Below, in pieces: positions 34,077 through 43,867 of a stretch of 64,000 nucleotides of DNA. Numbering within the stretch: position 1 is the first letter of the stretch; each line of letters begins with the position of its first letter. The stretch covers positions 140,971 to 204,970 of the forward strand of contig NZ_JDUI01000003.1 of the NCBI RefSeq assembly GCF_000771405.1, in the 5' to 3' direction. A program made the position numbers and the translations under genes. The notes beneath the pieces were generated by a model. That model was given only the letters and a program-made list of their open reading frames with translations. It did not search any database and was not told where the DNA came from. This DNA is from Bifidobacterium pullorum DSM 20433 (GTDB lineage: Bacteria > Actinomycetota > Actinomycetes > Actinomycetales > Bifidobacteriaceae).

Positions 34077-35624
34077 TCACTTGATATGCAGCGCGTTCCA
34101 GCTCACCGGCGGCAGCGAGACGCGGACGGTGCCGGTCTCGGCGTCGTAGGCGGCCGACTCGTTGGCGTGCAGCGTCACGCGGTTCTGGTCGTCGAGCGTG
34201 TTCGCGGCGAACAGATCGTCGTCGTGCAGCGTCCGGGCGTCCACGGACGCGACCTCGGCGCCTTCCGGCAGCTTGATCTCGAACTCGGAGGCCTCATCCA
34301 GCGAACGGTTGACCGCGAAGACGGCGAGCGAACTGTCGGCGCAGCGCACCGCCACGGCGTTCACCCCGTCGACCTCGCCGAAGCGCGGCGTATCCACGGC
34401 GTCCGCGGCCAGCTTCGGCTCCAGCACGGTGCCGCCCTTGGCCAGGCGCGCGGTCAGGGAGAACGGGTAGAACGTGGTCTGACGCCAGGCCGGACCGCCC
34501 GGCTCAGTCATGATCGGGGCGATGACGTTGACCAGCTGCGCGAGGCTTGCGGCGTGCACGCGATCGGCGTTCTTCAGCAGCGTGATCATCAGGTCGCCGA
34601 AAACCACCGCATCGGCGGCGGTGTAGATGTCCTCGAGCAGACGCGGGGCCACCGGCCAATTGCCGATGCCCTCGGGGGTCTTGCTCGGCTCCTCGCCCTG
34701 ATACCAGACATTCCACTCGTCGAACGAGATGTACACCTCATGCTTGCTCTTCAGGCGGGCCTTGGTGGCGTCGATGACGGCGGCGACGTCCTTGATGAAG
34801 CCGTCCATATCCACGCCGGAGGCCAGGAAGCTGGCCATGTCGCGCGTGCCGTCCTCCTTGAAGAACGGCTGGTAGTAGGCATGGCAGGACACGAAGTTCA
34901 CGTTCTCGTAGGTCTTCTCGAGCACGGTCTGTTCCCACGCGCCGAAGGTCGGCATGCCGTGGGCGGAGGAGCCGCACACCACCAGTTCCACGCTCGGATC
35001 GATCTGGCGCATGCCGGCGGCCACGGATGCGGCGAGCGTGCCATAGTCCTCGGCGGACTTGTGGCCGAGCTGCCACGGGCCGTCCATCTCGTTGCCCAGG
35101 CACCACATGCGGATATCGAAGGGCTTGTCGGCACCGTTGGCGCGGCGAAGCTCCGACAGTTCGGTGCCGCCGGGGACGTTCGCATATTCGAGCAGGTCGA
35201 GGGCCTCCTCCAAGCCGCGCGTGCCGAGGTTCACGGCCTCCATCAGCTCGTTTCCGCCGGTGGCCTCAAGCCATTCGACCATCTCGTGCAGGCCGAACTC
35301 ATTGGTCTCGGTGGAATGCCAGGCCAGGTCGAGGCGGCGGGGGCGGTCCTCCTTGGGGCCGACGCCATCCTCCCAACGGTAGCCGGACACGAAGTTGCCA
35401 CCCGGGTAGCGGATGGCGGTGGCGCCGAGCTCCTTGACCAGGTCGATGACATCCTTACGGAAGCCGTGCTCGTCGGCGGTCGGGTGGTCGGGCTCGTAGA
35501 TGCCGGTGTACACGCAACGGCCGAGGTGCTCGACGAACGAACCGAACAGACGGTCGTTGACCGGGGCCACTTCGAAATCGTCATCGACGACGAGCCGGGC
35601 GGCGAGATTGTCCTGCTGGGTCAT
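34077..35624 (-). CDS. Alpha-L-arabinofuranosidase, GH51
   Basis: 515 residues, the standard size for intracellular GH51. Catalytic acid/base Glu179 lies in CLGNEMDGPW and nucleophile Glu303 in YISFDEWNVWY; IRYPGGNFVSGYRWEDGVGP is the usual substrate-binding block. It removes terminal alpha-L-arabinofuranosyl residues from oligosaccharides with retention. There is no signal peptide. The start at 35624 has AAAGGA upstream. Two operators lie 41-86 bp upstream. It is followed by a LacI gene on the same strand. Confidence 0.95.
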   Translation of the reverse strand: MTQQDNLAARLVVDDDFEVAPVNDRLFGSFVEHLGRCVYTGIYEPDHPTADEHGFRKDVIDLVKELGATAIRYPGGNFVSGYRWEDGVGPKEDRPRRLDLAWHSTETNEFGLHEMVEWLEATGGNELMEAVNLGTRGLEEALDLLEYANVPGGTELSELRRANGADKPFDIRMWCLGNEMDGPWQLGHKSAEDYGTLAASVAAGMRQIDPSVELVVCGSSAHGMPTFGAWEQTVLEKTYENVNFVSCHAYYQPFFKEDGTRDMASFLASGVDMDGFIKDVAAVIDATKARLKSKHEVYISFDEWNVWYQGEEPSKTPEGIGNWPVAPRLLEDIYTAADAVVFGDLMITLLKNADRVHAASLAQLVNVIAPIMTEPGGPAWRQTTFYPFSLTARLAKGGTVLEPKLAADAVDTPRFGEVDGVNAVAVRCADSSLAVFAVNRSLDEASEFEIKLPEGAEVASVDARTLHDDDLFAANTLDDQNRVTLHANESAAYDAETGTVRVSLPPVSWNALHIK

Positions 35625-35664
35625 AGAGGTCCTTTCCTGTGGGAGTGTCAACGGAAGAGCGATA

Positions 35665-35710
35665 TACAGCGTTGGAAATCTTCCAGACCCCAGCTTAGTA
35701 CAACCTTGTA
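35665..35710. promoter_or_regulatory. Pair of LacI-type operators upstream of GH51
   Basis: TACAGCGTTGGA (35665-35676) and TACAACCTTGTA (35699-35710) differ from TACAACGTTGTA at two and one positions. Their centres are 34 bp apart, similar to the 32 bp seen at 581-624. Confidence 0.65.
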
Positions 35711-35759
35711 CTTTTGGACGGAGGGCGTGTCGCGGAGCAGACCGGTCCCCTTTGCCGCA

Positions 35760-35915
35760 GCATCACCATGCCACTGCATCGAAAGAGCCTTTGAAGCTCC
35801 GTAAAAGAGCCCAAAAGCCGCACAAGCACCGCACTTCTGCATCAAAAGGGCCCCAGGAAGCCCGCCACAAGACCATCCGTCGCACAAGCACCGTAATCAT
35901 GCGACAGAAGTGCCA
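35760..35915. repeat. Degenerate 60-62 bp repeat related to the array at 1848
   Basis: Units starting near 35760, 35820 and 35882 share GCACAAGCACC followed about 12 bp later by TGCATCAAAAGGGCC-like sequence. The same pattern (GCACAAACACC, then TGCCGCAAAAGGGCC) is in the 63-bp units at 1848-2098. No gene is supported here. Confidence 0.55.
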
Positions 35916-35940
35916 TCGCCCACCCACGACCAACCTGGCA

Positions 35941-36070
35941 CCGCACACCATACCGCCCATCCGCACACCATGCCGCAGCACCCGCAGAAGCAGCACCCCC
36001 AGAAGCAGCCCACCTACAGAAGCACCCCACCCGCAGAAGCCGCCCACCCGCACGTCCATACGCAGAAGCC
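35941..36070. repeat. Short direct repeats between GH51 and kup
   Basis: CCGCACACCAT occurs at 35941 and 35961. CAGAAGC occurs at 35985, 36000, 36017, 36034 and 36063, mostly 15-17 bp apart. The composition is Pro/His/Lys-like in every frame and gives only shadow reading frames. Confidence 0.55.
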
Positions 36071-36096
36071 GCGAACCGTGGAAACGGTTCGCGGCT
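36067..36096 (-). terminator. kup terminator hairpin
   Basis: AGCCGCGAACCGT and ACGGTTCGCGGCT form a perfect 13-bp stem around GGAA, 55 bp past the kup stop. The U-tract is weak. Confidence 0.65.
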
Positions 36097-36150
36097 CCAT
36101 GACGCACCGCCGTGCACCCGGCGGACGGGCCTGCCGACCCGGCACGCCGA

Positions 36151-38427
36151 TCAGTCGCGCTTGGGCGGCTGGCTGGCCACGCGGGTCAGGCGCGGGGGCC
36201 TGCGCGTGGACACGAACAGCGGCTGCACCTCAACCAGCGGGTTGTACGGCGCCAGGCCGAACCACTTGACCGGGGAGCCGGCCACGCGGCGGATCGCGTA
36301 CTTGATCTGCAGCGACAGCGCGCCGCGGCCGGAGACCTTCGACTCCGGCATCAGCGCCTTGTGGATCACCACGTAGCGGATGGTGCCGATGCCGGGATCG
36401 GCGTCAAGCTTCGGGTAGATCGACTGCTGGTTCGGCAGCTCGCCGGTCTTCTCCAGATCGTGCATGATCTGATGCAGGTAGGCCGGGATGGACTGCGAGA
36501 CCTTGAAGCCGAGCCGGATGCGCACACGGAACAGGTAGTCGGTACCGAAGCTCTCGACCGAATACTCACGGGTGAACGGCTCGTCGGTGGTCTCGACGGC
36601 CACCGCCCACCATGCGCGGGCGCGCTTGGGGTGGTCGGCGAAGATCGAGAAGAAGATGTCCGTATCGAGACGCTTCAGGTCCGGATCGCTGGTCAGGTAG
36701 ACGATGTTGTCCGCGAACCGGTGGATGCGGCTATCGCCGTGCAGCTTGTCCAGCGCGGGGAGGAAGTCCTTCGGCATCATGTGCCGACGCTGCGAGCGCT
36801 CCAGCTTGGTGCCCTCGTTCCACGTGTACATGACCATGAGAATCGCCAGCGTGAGCAGCAGCGTGAACCAGCCGCCATGCAGGAACTTGGCCATCGAAGC
36901 GGCGAAGAACAGGACCTGGATCGCCAGGAACACGATGGTGAACACAACGGCGCCGAACTTGTTGCTGCGGTGCCACAGGTAGATGCCCAGCAGGATCGTG
37001 GTGGTGATCATCGTGATGGTCAGTGCCAAGCCGTAGGCCGCCGAGATATGTTCCGAATCGCGGAACAGCAGCAGCACGGCCAGCGTGGCCACGCACAGCA
37101 CCACGTTGACGACCGGAATGTACAGCTGGCCGCGGGTACGGGCCGGGTAACGAACCTGCAGATGTGGCATCCAGTTGAGGCCGGTGGCCTCGGAGACCAT
37201 GGTGAACGCGCCCGTGATCAGCGCCTGGGAGGCGATGATGCCGGCGGTGACCGACAGCACGACGGCCACATAGCGCACGTTCGGATCCATCATCTGGAAG
37301 AACGGGTTGATGCCTTGGGCGTCCGCCAGCTGGGGGTTGTCCTGGTTGCGCAGCATCCAGGCGCCCTGACCGAAGTAGTTGAGTACCAGGGCGACCTTGA
37401 TGAACGGCCAGGTGAAGTAGATGTTGCCGCGGCCCACGTGGCCCATGTCGGAGTACAGGGCCTCGGCGCCGGTGGTGGACAGGAACACCGTGCCCATCAG
37501 CGCCAGCCCGGCCGCGTTGTTCGGGCTGAACAGGAACTTGATGCCGTAGTACGGGTTGAGCGCGGCGAGCACGGACCAGTCGTTGCCGATGGCCACCACG
37601 CCGACCACCGCCAGGAAGATGAACCAGACCATCACGACCGAGCCGAACACCTTGCCGATGGACTCGGTGCCGCGCGACTGCACGGCGAACAGGATCACGA
37701 TGATCACCGCGGTGATCATCATCGTCAGGTCCTTGTTCTCGGTGAACAGATGTTCCAACGCCGGCAACGATTTCAAGCCCTCGACGGCGGACGAGATCGA
37801 CACGGCCGGCGTCAGCACCGAGTCCGCCAGGAACGCTGCGCCGCCGAGCATGGCCGGTATGACGAGCCATGCGCCGTATTTGCGAATCAACGAGTACAGA
37901 GCAAAGATGCCGCCTTCACCGTTGTTGTCGATGCGCATGGCAATCAGCACGTACTTGACCGTGGTGATCAGCGTGATCGACCAGAACACCAGCGACAGCA
38001 TGCCCAGCACCGCCTCACGACCGGTGTTGGCCAGGCCGCCCTGACCGGACAGGAAGGTTTGCGCGGTGTACAGGGGCGAGGTGCCGATGTCGCCGTAGAC
38101 GACGCCGAGCGCCACGATGGCCATGCCGAGGCTGACCTTATCCGGACTGGACTGCAGTTTGCACCACCAGCGACCGATCGGACCGCGGGCAGCGACCTTG
38201 TCGAGCTTCTCGGCCTCCTTGCGTTCGGCCTCCTGCTGCTTGGTGATTTCCTCGCGCTCTTCCTTGGTCAGCTTGCTGCGCGAGACCTTCGGCGCGTTGG
38301 TGAATGAATCCGCCCTGAGCAGGGCTTGATCGGGTTTCTCGGCATTTCGATTAGCCGGGGAGGCACCGTTACGTTTCCCGGACTGCTTCCCGTTCTGCGA
38401 CGACCCACGCTGACGTGATTCCGCCAT
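36151..38427 (-). CDS. kup: Potassium uptake permease Kup
   Basis: 758 residues. An unusually long charged N-terminal tail (about 95 residues, Lys/Glu-rich) precedes the first helix, LGMAIVALGVVYGDIGTSPLYTAQT, the Kup signature. About 12 membrane helices follow, with RIDNNGEGGIFALYSLIR and GGAAFLADSVLTPAVSISSAVEGLK. A soluble C-terminal domain of about 170 residues starts near RIHRFADNIVYLTSD. It takes up K+ with H+. RBS GGAGG lies 9 nt before ATG 38427. It has no obvious link to the carbohydrate genes around it. Confidence 0.96.
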   Translation of the reverse strand: MAESRQRGSSQNGKQSGKRNGASPANRNAEKPDQALLRADSFTNAPKVSRSKLTKEEREEITKQQEAERKEAEKLDKVAARGPIGRWWCKLQSSPDKVSLGMAIVALGVVYGDIGTSPLYTAQTFLSGQGGLANTGREAVLGMLSLVFWSITLITTVKYVLIAMRIDNNGEGGIFALYSLIRKYGAWLVIPAMLGGAAFLADSVLTPAVSISSAVEGLKSLPALEHLFTENKDLTMMITAVIIVILFAVQSRGTESIGKVFGSVVMVWFIFLAVVGVVAIGNDWSVLAALNPYYGIKFLFSPNNAAGLALMGTVFLSTTGAEALYSDMGHVGRGNIYFTWPFIKVALVLNYFGQGAWMLRNQDNPQLADAQGINPFFQMMDPNVRYVAVVLSVTAGIIASQALITGAFTMVSEATGLNWMPHLQVRYPARTRGQLYIPVVNVVLCVATLAVLLLFRDSEHISAAYGLALTITMITTTILLGIYLWHRSNKFGAVVFTIVFLAIQVLFFAASMAKFLHGGWFTLLLTLAILMVMYTWNEGTKLERSQRRHMMPKDFLPALDKLHGDSRIHRFADNIVYLTSDPDLKRLDTDIFFSIFADHPKRARAWWAVAVETTDEPFTREYSVESFGTDYLFRVRIRLGFKVSQSIPAYLHQIMHDLEKTGELPNQQSIYPKLDADPGIGTIRYVVIHKALMPESKVSGRGALSLQIKYAIRRVAGSPVKWFGLAPYNPLVEVQPLFVSTRRPPRLTRVASQPPKRD

Positions 38428-38800
38428 AGTACATATCCTCCATCGCCGGGGACCTTCCCCGCACGCGAGTTTCTCTCACTAGTACGAGAAACGGCGCCGA
38501 TTTTCGACGCCGCTTCCCTGCACTGCTGGATAGTCTATACGGTTCCTTCACCTTTTGCGAATCGAATTGTGAAGACGACCCCGGAAACCGTTGTCCCGCA
38601 ACGTCTTCCGAACTTTGGCAACACACCGCGACCATATGTGAAGAAGCCGTCGGCGGGACGACGGGAACCCATCGTCCGCCGACGGCGCCTGCACCGTGGG
38701 CGTCGAAACCGACGACGCACCCGTGCGTCTGACCGCCGATTACGAGCTGGTCGTGCGCGAATCCACGCGACGGCAGACGGACACCCATCCGCCTCGCCTC

Positions 38801-38914
38801 GGAAAAACGTTACAAAACCACCCTCCATGTATGCGAAAAACGTTACAACAGACATTCTCCGCCGTCGGAAAAACGTTACAATAGAGACACACCAAACGCA
38901 GAAAAACGTTACAA
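38801..38914 (+). repeat. Four identical 14-bp repeats at an exact 33-bp period upstream of the DUF4143 ATPase
   Basis: GAAAAACGTTACAA starts at 38802, 38835, 38868 and 38901. All four copies are identical over 14 bp, while the 19-bp spacers differ in sequence but not in length. The last copy ends 13 bp before ATG 38928, just upstream of the ribosome site. A period of 33 bp is close to three helical turns. The rest of the 38428-38800 gap holds the kup leader and nothing I can assign. This is not a CRISPR: the repeat is too short and lies in a promoter. Confidence 0.92.
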
Positions 38915-38927
38915 GCGAGGTGACGAC

Positions 38928-40310
38928 ATGCTGTACCGCAATGCATGGGAGCAGCTTGAGACTTGGCGAACCGGCAATACCGCGGCCAGAAAACATGGCC
39001 GGCACACCAAAGCCCTGATGATCACCGGCGCACGCCAGGTCGGAAAAACCACACTGGTAAGGGAATTCGGAAGCCGACATTACAAGCGCCTCGCGGAATT
39101 GAACTTCCTCACCGACCCGGTAGCCGCCACCGTCTTCGACGGGGCCCTCGACGCGGACAGCGTGACGGCCAATCTCACCGCCTATCTCAAAACGACGCTT
39201 CCCCCTGGCGAGACACTGGTCCTCCTTGACGAGATACAAGAATGCCCACGAGCGCGAACGGCCATCAAATTCCTCGTGGAGGACGGACGATTCGATTACG
39301 TGGAGACCGGATCGCTGCTCGGCGTGCGAACGAAGGAGGTCCCTTCATACCCGGTGGGTTTCGAGGAATCCTTCCGCATGTATCCGTTGACCTTTGCCGA
39401 ATACTGTCTGGCCAACGGCGTACCCGAGTCCACCCTGACCATGCTCCGGGAGCATTTCGATACGGCCACCCCCGTCAGCGACGCCATACACAACACCATG
39501 CAACGACTGTTCATGTCGTATATCGTGGTCGGAGGCATGCCGGAGATTGTGCAACGCTACGTCGACACCCATGACATAGCCCAGGTCGTTGATTTGCAGC
39601 ACAATCTGCTCGACCTCTACCGCATCGACATCACGAAATACGCCGACAAAACCGACATGCCGAAGATACGTGCCATCTTCGACGCGGTGCCCGTACAGCT
39701 CGACGACCGCAATCGCCGGTTCGTCCTCGCGGACCTTGGCAAGACCGCACGCCAAAACCGCTACGCCAGCAGTTTCCTCTGGTTGGCCGACGCAGGCGTG
39801 ACCCTGCCCTGCTACAACGTCACCGCTCCCACCGTGCCGCTGCAGGCAAACCGCAAATACAGCCTGTTCAAACTGTTCCTTGCGGATACGGGCCTGCTCT
39901 GCGCCTCGTCGATGGAGAACGTGCAGTTCGCCATTCTCAACGGTCAGATCGACATCAACATGGGGGCGATCGCGGAAAACGTGGTGGCGCAGGAACTGGC
40001 GGCGAACGGATTCGCCCTGCATTATTTCCACACCAAACGCCTGGGAGAGGTGGACTTTGTGGTGCAAACCGGGAATGCGGTGCTGCCCATCGAAGTCAAA
40101 TCAGGCAGGGGCTGGACTCAACATACGGCGCTGGACAACGTCATGGCCGTGCACGAGTGGAATCTTGACCGCGCACTCGTGCTATGCAACGGCAACCTCA
40201 GCCAAGACGGCAATGTGACATATCTGCCGTTGTACATGACGATGTTCATCAAGCCGCCGCAGCAGCCGGCAAGTATGCCGTTCGAGATAGACCTCAGCGC
40301 GTTGCGGTAA
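38928..40310 (+). CDS. AAA-type ATPase with C-terminal DUF4143 domain
   Basis: 460 residues. The N-terminal ATPase domain has Walker A MITGARQVGKTTLVREF (about 27-43), Walker B TLVLLDEIQECPRART and a sensor-like VETGSLLGVR. The C-terminal DUF4143 domain contains LGEVDFVVQTGNAVLPIEVKSG, a PD-(D/E)XK nuclease-like Asp/Glu-x-Lys core. The family is abundant and patchily distributed in bacteria, and its function is not settled; defence or mobile-element roles have been suggested. RBS GAGGTG precedes ATG 38928. It stands alone between kup and tatD, with a dedicated repeat array in its promoter. Confidence 0.9.
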   Translation: MLYRNAWEQLETWRTGNTAARKHGRHTKALMITGARQVGKTTLVREFGSRHYKRLAELNFLTDPVAATVFDGALDADSVTANLTAYLKTTLPPGETLVLLDEIQECPRARTAIKFLVEDGRFDYVETGSLLGVRTKEVPSYPVGFEESFRMYPLTFAEYCLANGVPESTLTMLREHFDTATPVSDAIHNTMQRLFMSYIVVGGMPEIVQRYVDTHDIAQVVDLQHNLLDLYRIDITKYADKTDMPKIRAIFDAVPVQLDDRNRRFVLADLGKTARQNRYASSFLWLADAGVTLPCYNVTAPTVPLQANRKYSLFKLFLADTGLLCASSMENVQFAILNGQIDINMGAIAENVVAQELAANGFALHYFHTKRLGEVDFVVQTGNAVLPIEVKSGRGWTQHTALDNVMAVHEWNLDRALVLCNGNLSQDGNVTYLPLYMTMFIKPPQQPASMPFEIDLSALR

Positions 40311-40314
40311 CCGC

Positions 40315-41271
40315 TCACACCCCGTACACGGTGCGGGTCACGCGGCGGGTGGCGCGCGCGACCTCGGCGACCGGCAGGTCGAACACGTCCGCCAACGCGG
40401 CCAGCGTGTAGGGAATCATGTACGGGGCGTTCGTCCGGCCGCGGTACGGCATCGGTGCCAGGTACGGCGCGTCCGTCTCCACCATCACATGGTCGAGGCC
40501 CACAATGCGCGCCGACTCGCGGATGCCGTCGTTGCCCTTGTAGCTCACCGTGCCGGACATGCTCAGGTACCAGCCGTGCTCGCGAGCCACCTTGGCCATT
40601 TCCGCGTCGCCCGAATAACTGTGGAACACGGTGAATTCCGGGGCGCCGTCCGCCAGCAGCGTCTCGATGACCTCGCGGTGCGCGTCGCGGTCGTGGATCT
40701 GCATCGGCAGGTTCAGCTCCTTGGCGAGTGCGATGTGGTCACGGAACGCCTGACGCTGCAGTTCGCGCGCCGAACCGCCTGTGCGGAAGAAGTCCATGCC
40801 GGTCTCGCCGATGGCCACCACCTGCTCGGGGTAGGCGACGGCCAGCCGGTGCACCTCGGCGAGCGCCTGGTCGAAGGGCACGTCGTGATGCGGCCTGTAC
40901 TTGAGTTCCAACCCGTCCGGCCCGGGTACGCCGCGGTGCCCGTGCAGCACCGACTCGTTGGGGTGGATGGCCAAAGCCGCGTGCACCACACCCGGATGGT
41001 CCAGGGCCATCTGCACGGCCGTCATCAGGTCCGGCAGCTCGCAACCGGAGTCGATGACGCCTTCGATGCCGACGGCCGCGGCCTGGTCGAGCAGCTCGCT
41101 GACGCTGTAGACGGGAACCGCCGGCTGCCCCTTCATCTCCGCCTCGTGGCTCATCGCCTTGGAGAAGGGGACGACGGAGGCGACATGCGTATGGTTGTCG
41201 ATGGTCCGGGCGTCTTCGGGCAGCGGCTCGGGGGCCGGTGCCCAGCTGCGGTCGCGGTGATGCTTGCTCAT
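40315..41271 (-). CDS. tatD: TatD-family metal-dependent hydrolase
   Basis: 318 residues. Metal ligands are visible in order: IDNHTHVA, GETGMDFF, QIHDRDAH, VFHSYSG and VETDAPYLAPMPYRGR. The family cleaves DNA ends or D-aminoacyl-tRNA-type substrates, and in actinobacteria usually lies near rsmA, which is absent here. The start at 41271 is preceded by GGGGAACC. It is convergent with the ATPase gene, with stops 4 bp apart. Confidence 0.92.
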   Translation of the reverse strand: MSKHHRDRSWAPAPEPLPEDARTIDNHTHVASVVPFSKAMSHEAEMKGQPAVPVYSVSELLDQAAAVGIEGVIDSGCELPDLMTAVQMALDHPGVVHAALAIHPNESVLHGHRGVPGPDGLELKYRPHHDVPFDQALAEVHRLAVAYPEQVVAIGETGMDFFRTGGSARELQRQAFRDHIALAKELNLPMQIHDRDAHREVIETLLADGAPEFTVFHSYSGDAEMAKVAREHGWYLSMSGTVSYKGNDGIRESARIVGLDHVMVETDAPYLAPMPYRGRTNAPYMIPYTLAALADVFDLPVAEVARATRRVTRTVYGV

Positions 41272-41295
41272 GGTTCCCCAGTGTAGCCGGGAGGG

Positions 41296-41376
41296 GGTTC
41301 GCACTACCTCGCGATTCAAATCAGGAGGCCTTGATTTTCCTTGCCTCCGTTTCCGAAAGTCGAGGTAGTGCAAACC
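41296..41376. terminator. Long inverted repeat between GH51 and tatD
   Basis: GGTTCGCACTACCTCG (41296-41311) pairs with CGAGGTAGTGCAAACC (41361-41376) with one mismatch; an inner GGAGGC/GCCTCC stem lies between them. It starts 12 bp past the stop of the GH51 gene and ends 25 bp before the tatD start, so it can terminate the former. It could also act in the tatD leader. Confidence 0.5.
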
Positions 41377-41387
41377 TCAGTTGGGTA

Positions 41388-43778
41388 TCACTTCAACGCA
41401 ATGACCGTGAACGACCACGCCGGCGCCTCGTACATGCCGGATGCCAGATCACACGGCCGTTCGACCGGACGGGTCGGGGCCTCCTCGCCGTGGACGCCCG
41501 CATATGGATCGTCGGCAGTCAATACCGTTGCCGTGGCGGCGGCGCGGGACGACACCGGGACGTCCAACGCGTCAAGGACCTGCGACAGGTCCACGGACAC
41601 GGGATCGGCCATCGCGTTGACGACGCGCAGATAGGTCACCCCGCCGGCCGAATCGCGGGCGACGGACACCGTGCGTCGCGGCTCGTCCGCGACCTCCCGC
41701 CCCGCGACGATCGGCTGGCCGTCGATCTCCAACGCCATGTCCGCGCCCCGGTCAGCCACATGGATCCGCGCATGCCAGACGGTGCCCGGACGCACCATAT
41801 CCATCGAGACCTCGGTGCCGGCGAGGGTGGATCCGCATCCCTCGCGCACCAGCTGCAGTTCGAAGCTGCGCCCGAACGAGGCGACGTTGTGGTCCGGCCC
41901 GTTCACGTCGCCCGTATGCACCTGCACGCCCCACATGCCCTCGTGGTAGGTCACGGTCATGTCCACCGTGTACGAGTCGGCCTCAAGCGCCAAGCCGGTC
42001 GTGACCGGCCCGTTGCCGCGGTACGCGATGTCCGGCAGTTCGACCCGCTCCCCCGATTCGGTGGTGACGACGATATCCGTCAGATCCGCGCTCGCACCGC
42101 CCGTGACGGATAGCCCCACCGTGCGTGGCAGTTCCCGGCGGAACAGGATGTCGCCGTCCACGGCGACCGGCCATGCCGTGTCGGCCGTGGTGGTGGCGAA
42201 CATGCGCTGCACCCAATAGTTGTAGGTACGGAACACACGCTCGTTGTCGAAGTAGATGAGATCGGGGTCCCAGCTGTTATGGCCGTTCTTACAGAACAGC
42301 GGCGCGTACGAGGCCATCGCCACCACGTCGCCGTTGGCCTCCATCCGGCCCATGACCGCGGCCTCGGCCAAACCGTTGATCAGCCGCGTGTCCCAGGAAC
42401 CGTATTCGCCCAGGTAGATCCTCGAACCATTCCGGTCGGCGTGGTCGTAATGGTCGAGGTGATGGAACCACCAGCTGGGCGAACGGTAGGAGTGTTCGTC
42501 CACAATCGGGATTCTCAGTTCGCGGGCGATGCGCCATCCCTCGTCGTAATCGCGGCCGCTCGGGTCGGGGCCGACCGTGCCGACGATGGTGATCTCGGGA
42601 TGCGCGGCACGCACCGCGTCATAGATACGACGGAACCGGTCCTCGAAAACGGGATCGATCCGGTCCTCGTTGCCGATGCCGAGGTATTCCAACCCGAACG
42701 GCTCCGGATGCCCCATTGCGGCGCGCTTCGCCGCCCACGCGTTGGTCTCGGGGTCCGCATTGCAGAAGTCGATCAGGCCGATGACGGAGTCGATGTAGCC
42801 GGGCATGTCCTCGTCGGCGATGGGCACCGGCCCCTGGCTGGTGTTCTGGCAGCTCACGCCGGCGGGCAGCACCGGCAGCGGCTTTGCGCTAATCGTCTCG
42901 CACAGCCGGAAATACTCGTAGAAGCCGATGCGGAAGCTCTGATGGTAGCCCCAGACGTTGAAGTTGTGAGGGCGGTGTTCGACGGGACCGATCGTGCGCT
43001 CCCACCGGTACATGTTGTCCAATCCCAGGCCGTGGGTGATGCAGCCGCCCGGGAAGCGCATGAACCGCGGGTGCAACTCGTCGAGCGCGCGGACCAGATC
43101 GGGGCGGCAATGCTCCAGTCCCTTGTAGGTGGTCGTCGGCTCGCAGGAGACGAAGTCCACGTCCACCACGCCGGCATCCCGGAACAGCACCCGCAGCGTG
43201 CCCTGCGTCGCGATGACTCCCCGCGACCCCCCATCCGTCGGCTCATCGTCCGCGGCCGTCGGGAAGGGAACGGACAGCGTCGTCTCGTATTTCGCCCACG
43301 ATTCGCCGGCCACGGACAGTTCGGCGTCCGCCACCGACTCGCCGTTGTCACCCGCCAACGCCACATGCACCGGCATCACGCTGCCGGACATCGAACGCGC
43401 CCACATGGAGAACCGGTAGGTCTCCCCGGCGTGGAACACCATGCCGTCGAACCCGGTGTTCTCCAGGCCGACCGGACCGCCCGCCACGGAACGGATCTCG
43501 ATGCGCGCATGATGGGGGTTCTCCTCCGCCACCGGGTCCACGGTCCGCACGCCGAATGTGGCGAACGAGCCGGATGGCACCAGCTTGCGCCACGCCGTGT
43601 AGTTACTCCAATCCGGATGATCGGCGCGAGAGTATTCGAACGCGCCGTTCTGGACGAGTTCGCTGGCCAGACCGCCGTCGGCCGACGAGGAGATGTCCTC
43701 GAAGAAGATGCCCCACAGGTCGGTGCTGATGCGGCGGATGGCGGAGGTGTCCACGGTTGCGGTCAGGGTGTCGGTCAT
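41388..43778 (-). CDS. Large GH51 alpha-L-arabinofuranosidase with N-terminal and C-terminal extra domains
   Basis: 796 residues. DLWGIFFEDISSSADGGLASELVQNG opens the catalytic region. A beta-rich CBM4-like segment is inserted at about 50-215. The barrel then carries RFMRFPGGCITHG, acid/base Glu in YLGIGNEDRIDP and nucleophile Glu in IYLGEYGSWDT. A C-terminal beta domain (about 590-796) follows. This is the long GH51 type, active on arabinosyl side chains of arabinan or arabinoxylan; there is no signal peptide. The start at 43778 has AAAGGAG. A single operator lies about 90 bp upstream. It is divergent from a LacI gene. Confidence 0.9.
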   Translation of the reverse strand: MTDTLTATVDTSAIRRISTDLWGIFFEDISSSADGGLASELVQNGAFEYSRADHPDWSNYTAWRKLVPSGSFATFGVRTVDPVAEENPHHARIEIRSVAGGPVGLENTGFDGMVFHAGETYRFSMWARSMSGSVMPVHVALAGDNGESVADAELSVAGESWAKYETTLSVPFPTAADDEPTDGGSRGVIATQGTLRVLFRDAGVVDVDFVSCEPTTTYKGLEHCRPDLVRALDELHPRFMRFPGGCITHGLGLDNMYRWERTIGPVEHRPHNFNVWGYHQSFRIGFYEYFRLCETISAKPLPVLPAGVSCQNTSQGPVPIADEDMPGYIDSVIGLIDFCNADPETNAWAAKRAAMGHPEPFGLEYLGIGNEDRIDPVFEDRFRRIYDAVRAAHPEITIVGTVGPDPSGRDYDEGWRIARELRIPIVDEHSYRSPSWWFHHLDHYDHADRNGSRIYLGEYGSWDTRLINGLAEAAVMGRMEANGDVVAMASYAPLFCKNGHNSWDPDLIYFDNERVFRTYNYWVQRMFATTTADTAWPVAVDGDILFRRELPRTVGLSVTGGASADLTDIVVTTESGERVELPDIAYRGNGPVTTGLALEADSYTVDMTVTYHEGMWGVQVHTGDVNGPDHNVASFGRSFELQLVREGCGSTLAGTEVSMDMVRPGTVWHARIHVADRGADMALEIDGQPIVAGREVADEPRRTVSVARDSAGGVTYLRVVNAMADPVSVDLSQVLDALDVPVSSRAAATATVLTADDPYAGVHGEEAPTRPVERPCDLASGMYEAPAWSFTVIALK

Positions 43779-43867
43779 CAGAGCTCCTTTGCGGGGATGT
43801 GCAGAATCGGGTCGGGGCTGCGGTCGGCGCCGGCGCGACGCGGCGTCGGTATGGCGACGACATTCGG

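Noticed and set aside
35763..36107. 114-residue Gly/Trp/Arg-rich frame between GH51 and kup
   Set aside because: It arises from the GCACAAGCACC and CAGAAGC repeats read on the other strand; no start signal.
38801..38914. Possible CRISPR array
   Set aside because: Repeats are only 14 bp, just four copies, located at a promoter, and no cas gene is in the window.
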